Assembly: GCA_937900215.1 (NCBI GenBank)
Contig: CALCFH010000376.1
Location: 1-6,206, forward strand
Source: an uncultured Cryomorphaceae bacterium
GTDB taxonomy: Bacteria; Bacteroidota; Bacteroidia; Flavobacteriales; Schleiferiaceae
Reading direction: 5' to 3'
DNA: 6,206 nucleotides
Part shown: positions 6,155 through 6,206 of the stretch, one piece after another
Numbering within the stretch: the stretch's first letter is position 1
Layout of the letters: each line of letters starts with the position of its first letter
The notes under the pieces: generated by a model
Seen by the model: only the letters and a program-made list of their open reading frames with translations
Told to the model about the DNA's origin: nothing
Database searches by the model: none
Translations under genes and position numbers: made by a program

Positions 6155-6206
6155 AATATCCTCGTTGAGACTGCCCTTCTTGCACTTGTCCCTTAATAAT
6201 AGACTG

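Overview
The window looks like a chromosomal segment from a member of the Bacteroidota, probably a marine or flavobacterial-type lineage, though genus cannot be set from this sequence. Three lines of evidence agree. The reverse-strand gene ends in a gliding-motility-associated type B sorting domain of the type IX secretion system, which is restricted to this phylum. The forward lipoprotein has a Bacteroidota-style signal peptide and LruC architecture. The promoter ahead of the tRNA pair is an exact match to the phylum-specific TAnnTTTG box. Ribosome binding sites are not evident, as is usual in this phylum.

Layout from left to right: (1) positions 1-1434, the 3' part of a 7TM-HD membrane phosphodiesterase gene (PgpH/YqfF family, c-di-AMP hydrolysis), whose extracellular domain mostly lies outside the window. 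(2) Positions 1441-1737, a compact tRNA unit: promoter, tRNA-Ser(GCT), tRNA-Pro(TGG) and a strong intrinsic terminator. (3) Positions 1738-1983, a non-coding stretch with two tandem hairpins just upstream of the next gene. (4) Positions 1984-4021, a surface lipoprotein with DUF4114 and LruC domains, split into two reading frames by a +1 shift near 2968. (5) Positions 4022-4096, a short convergent intergenic region filled by a long, nearly perfect inverted repeat. (6) Positions 4097-6043 on the reverse strand, a large secreted protein with beta-propeller-like repeats, two Ig-like domains and a type B sorting domain. (7) Positions 6044-6206, the AT-rich upstream region of that gene, with three small palindromes and perhaps the end of a further gene.

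The genes do not form one pathway. The phosphodiesterase and the tRNAs are housekeeping functions. The LruC lipoprotein and the T9SS cargo protein are both predicted cell-surface or secreted proteins transcribed towards each other, with no sequence evidence that they act together. The item most worth checking is the frameshift in the lipoprotein gene. No mobile element, CRISPR array, phage gene or defence system is visible.
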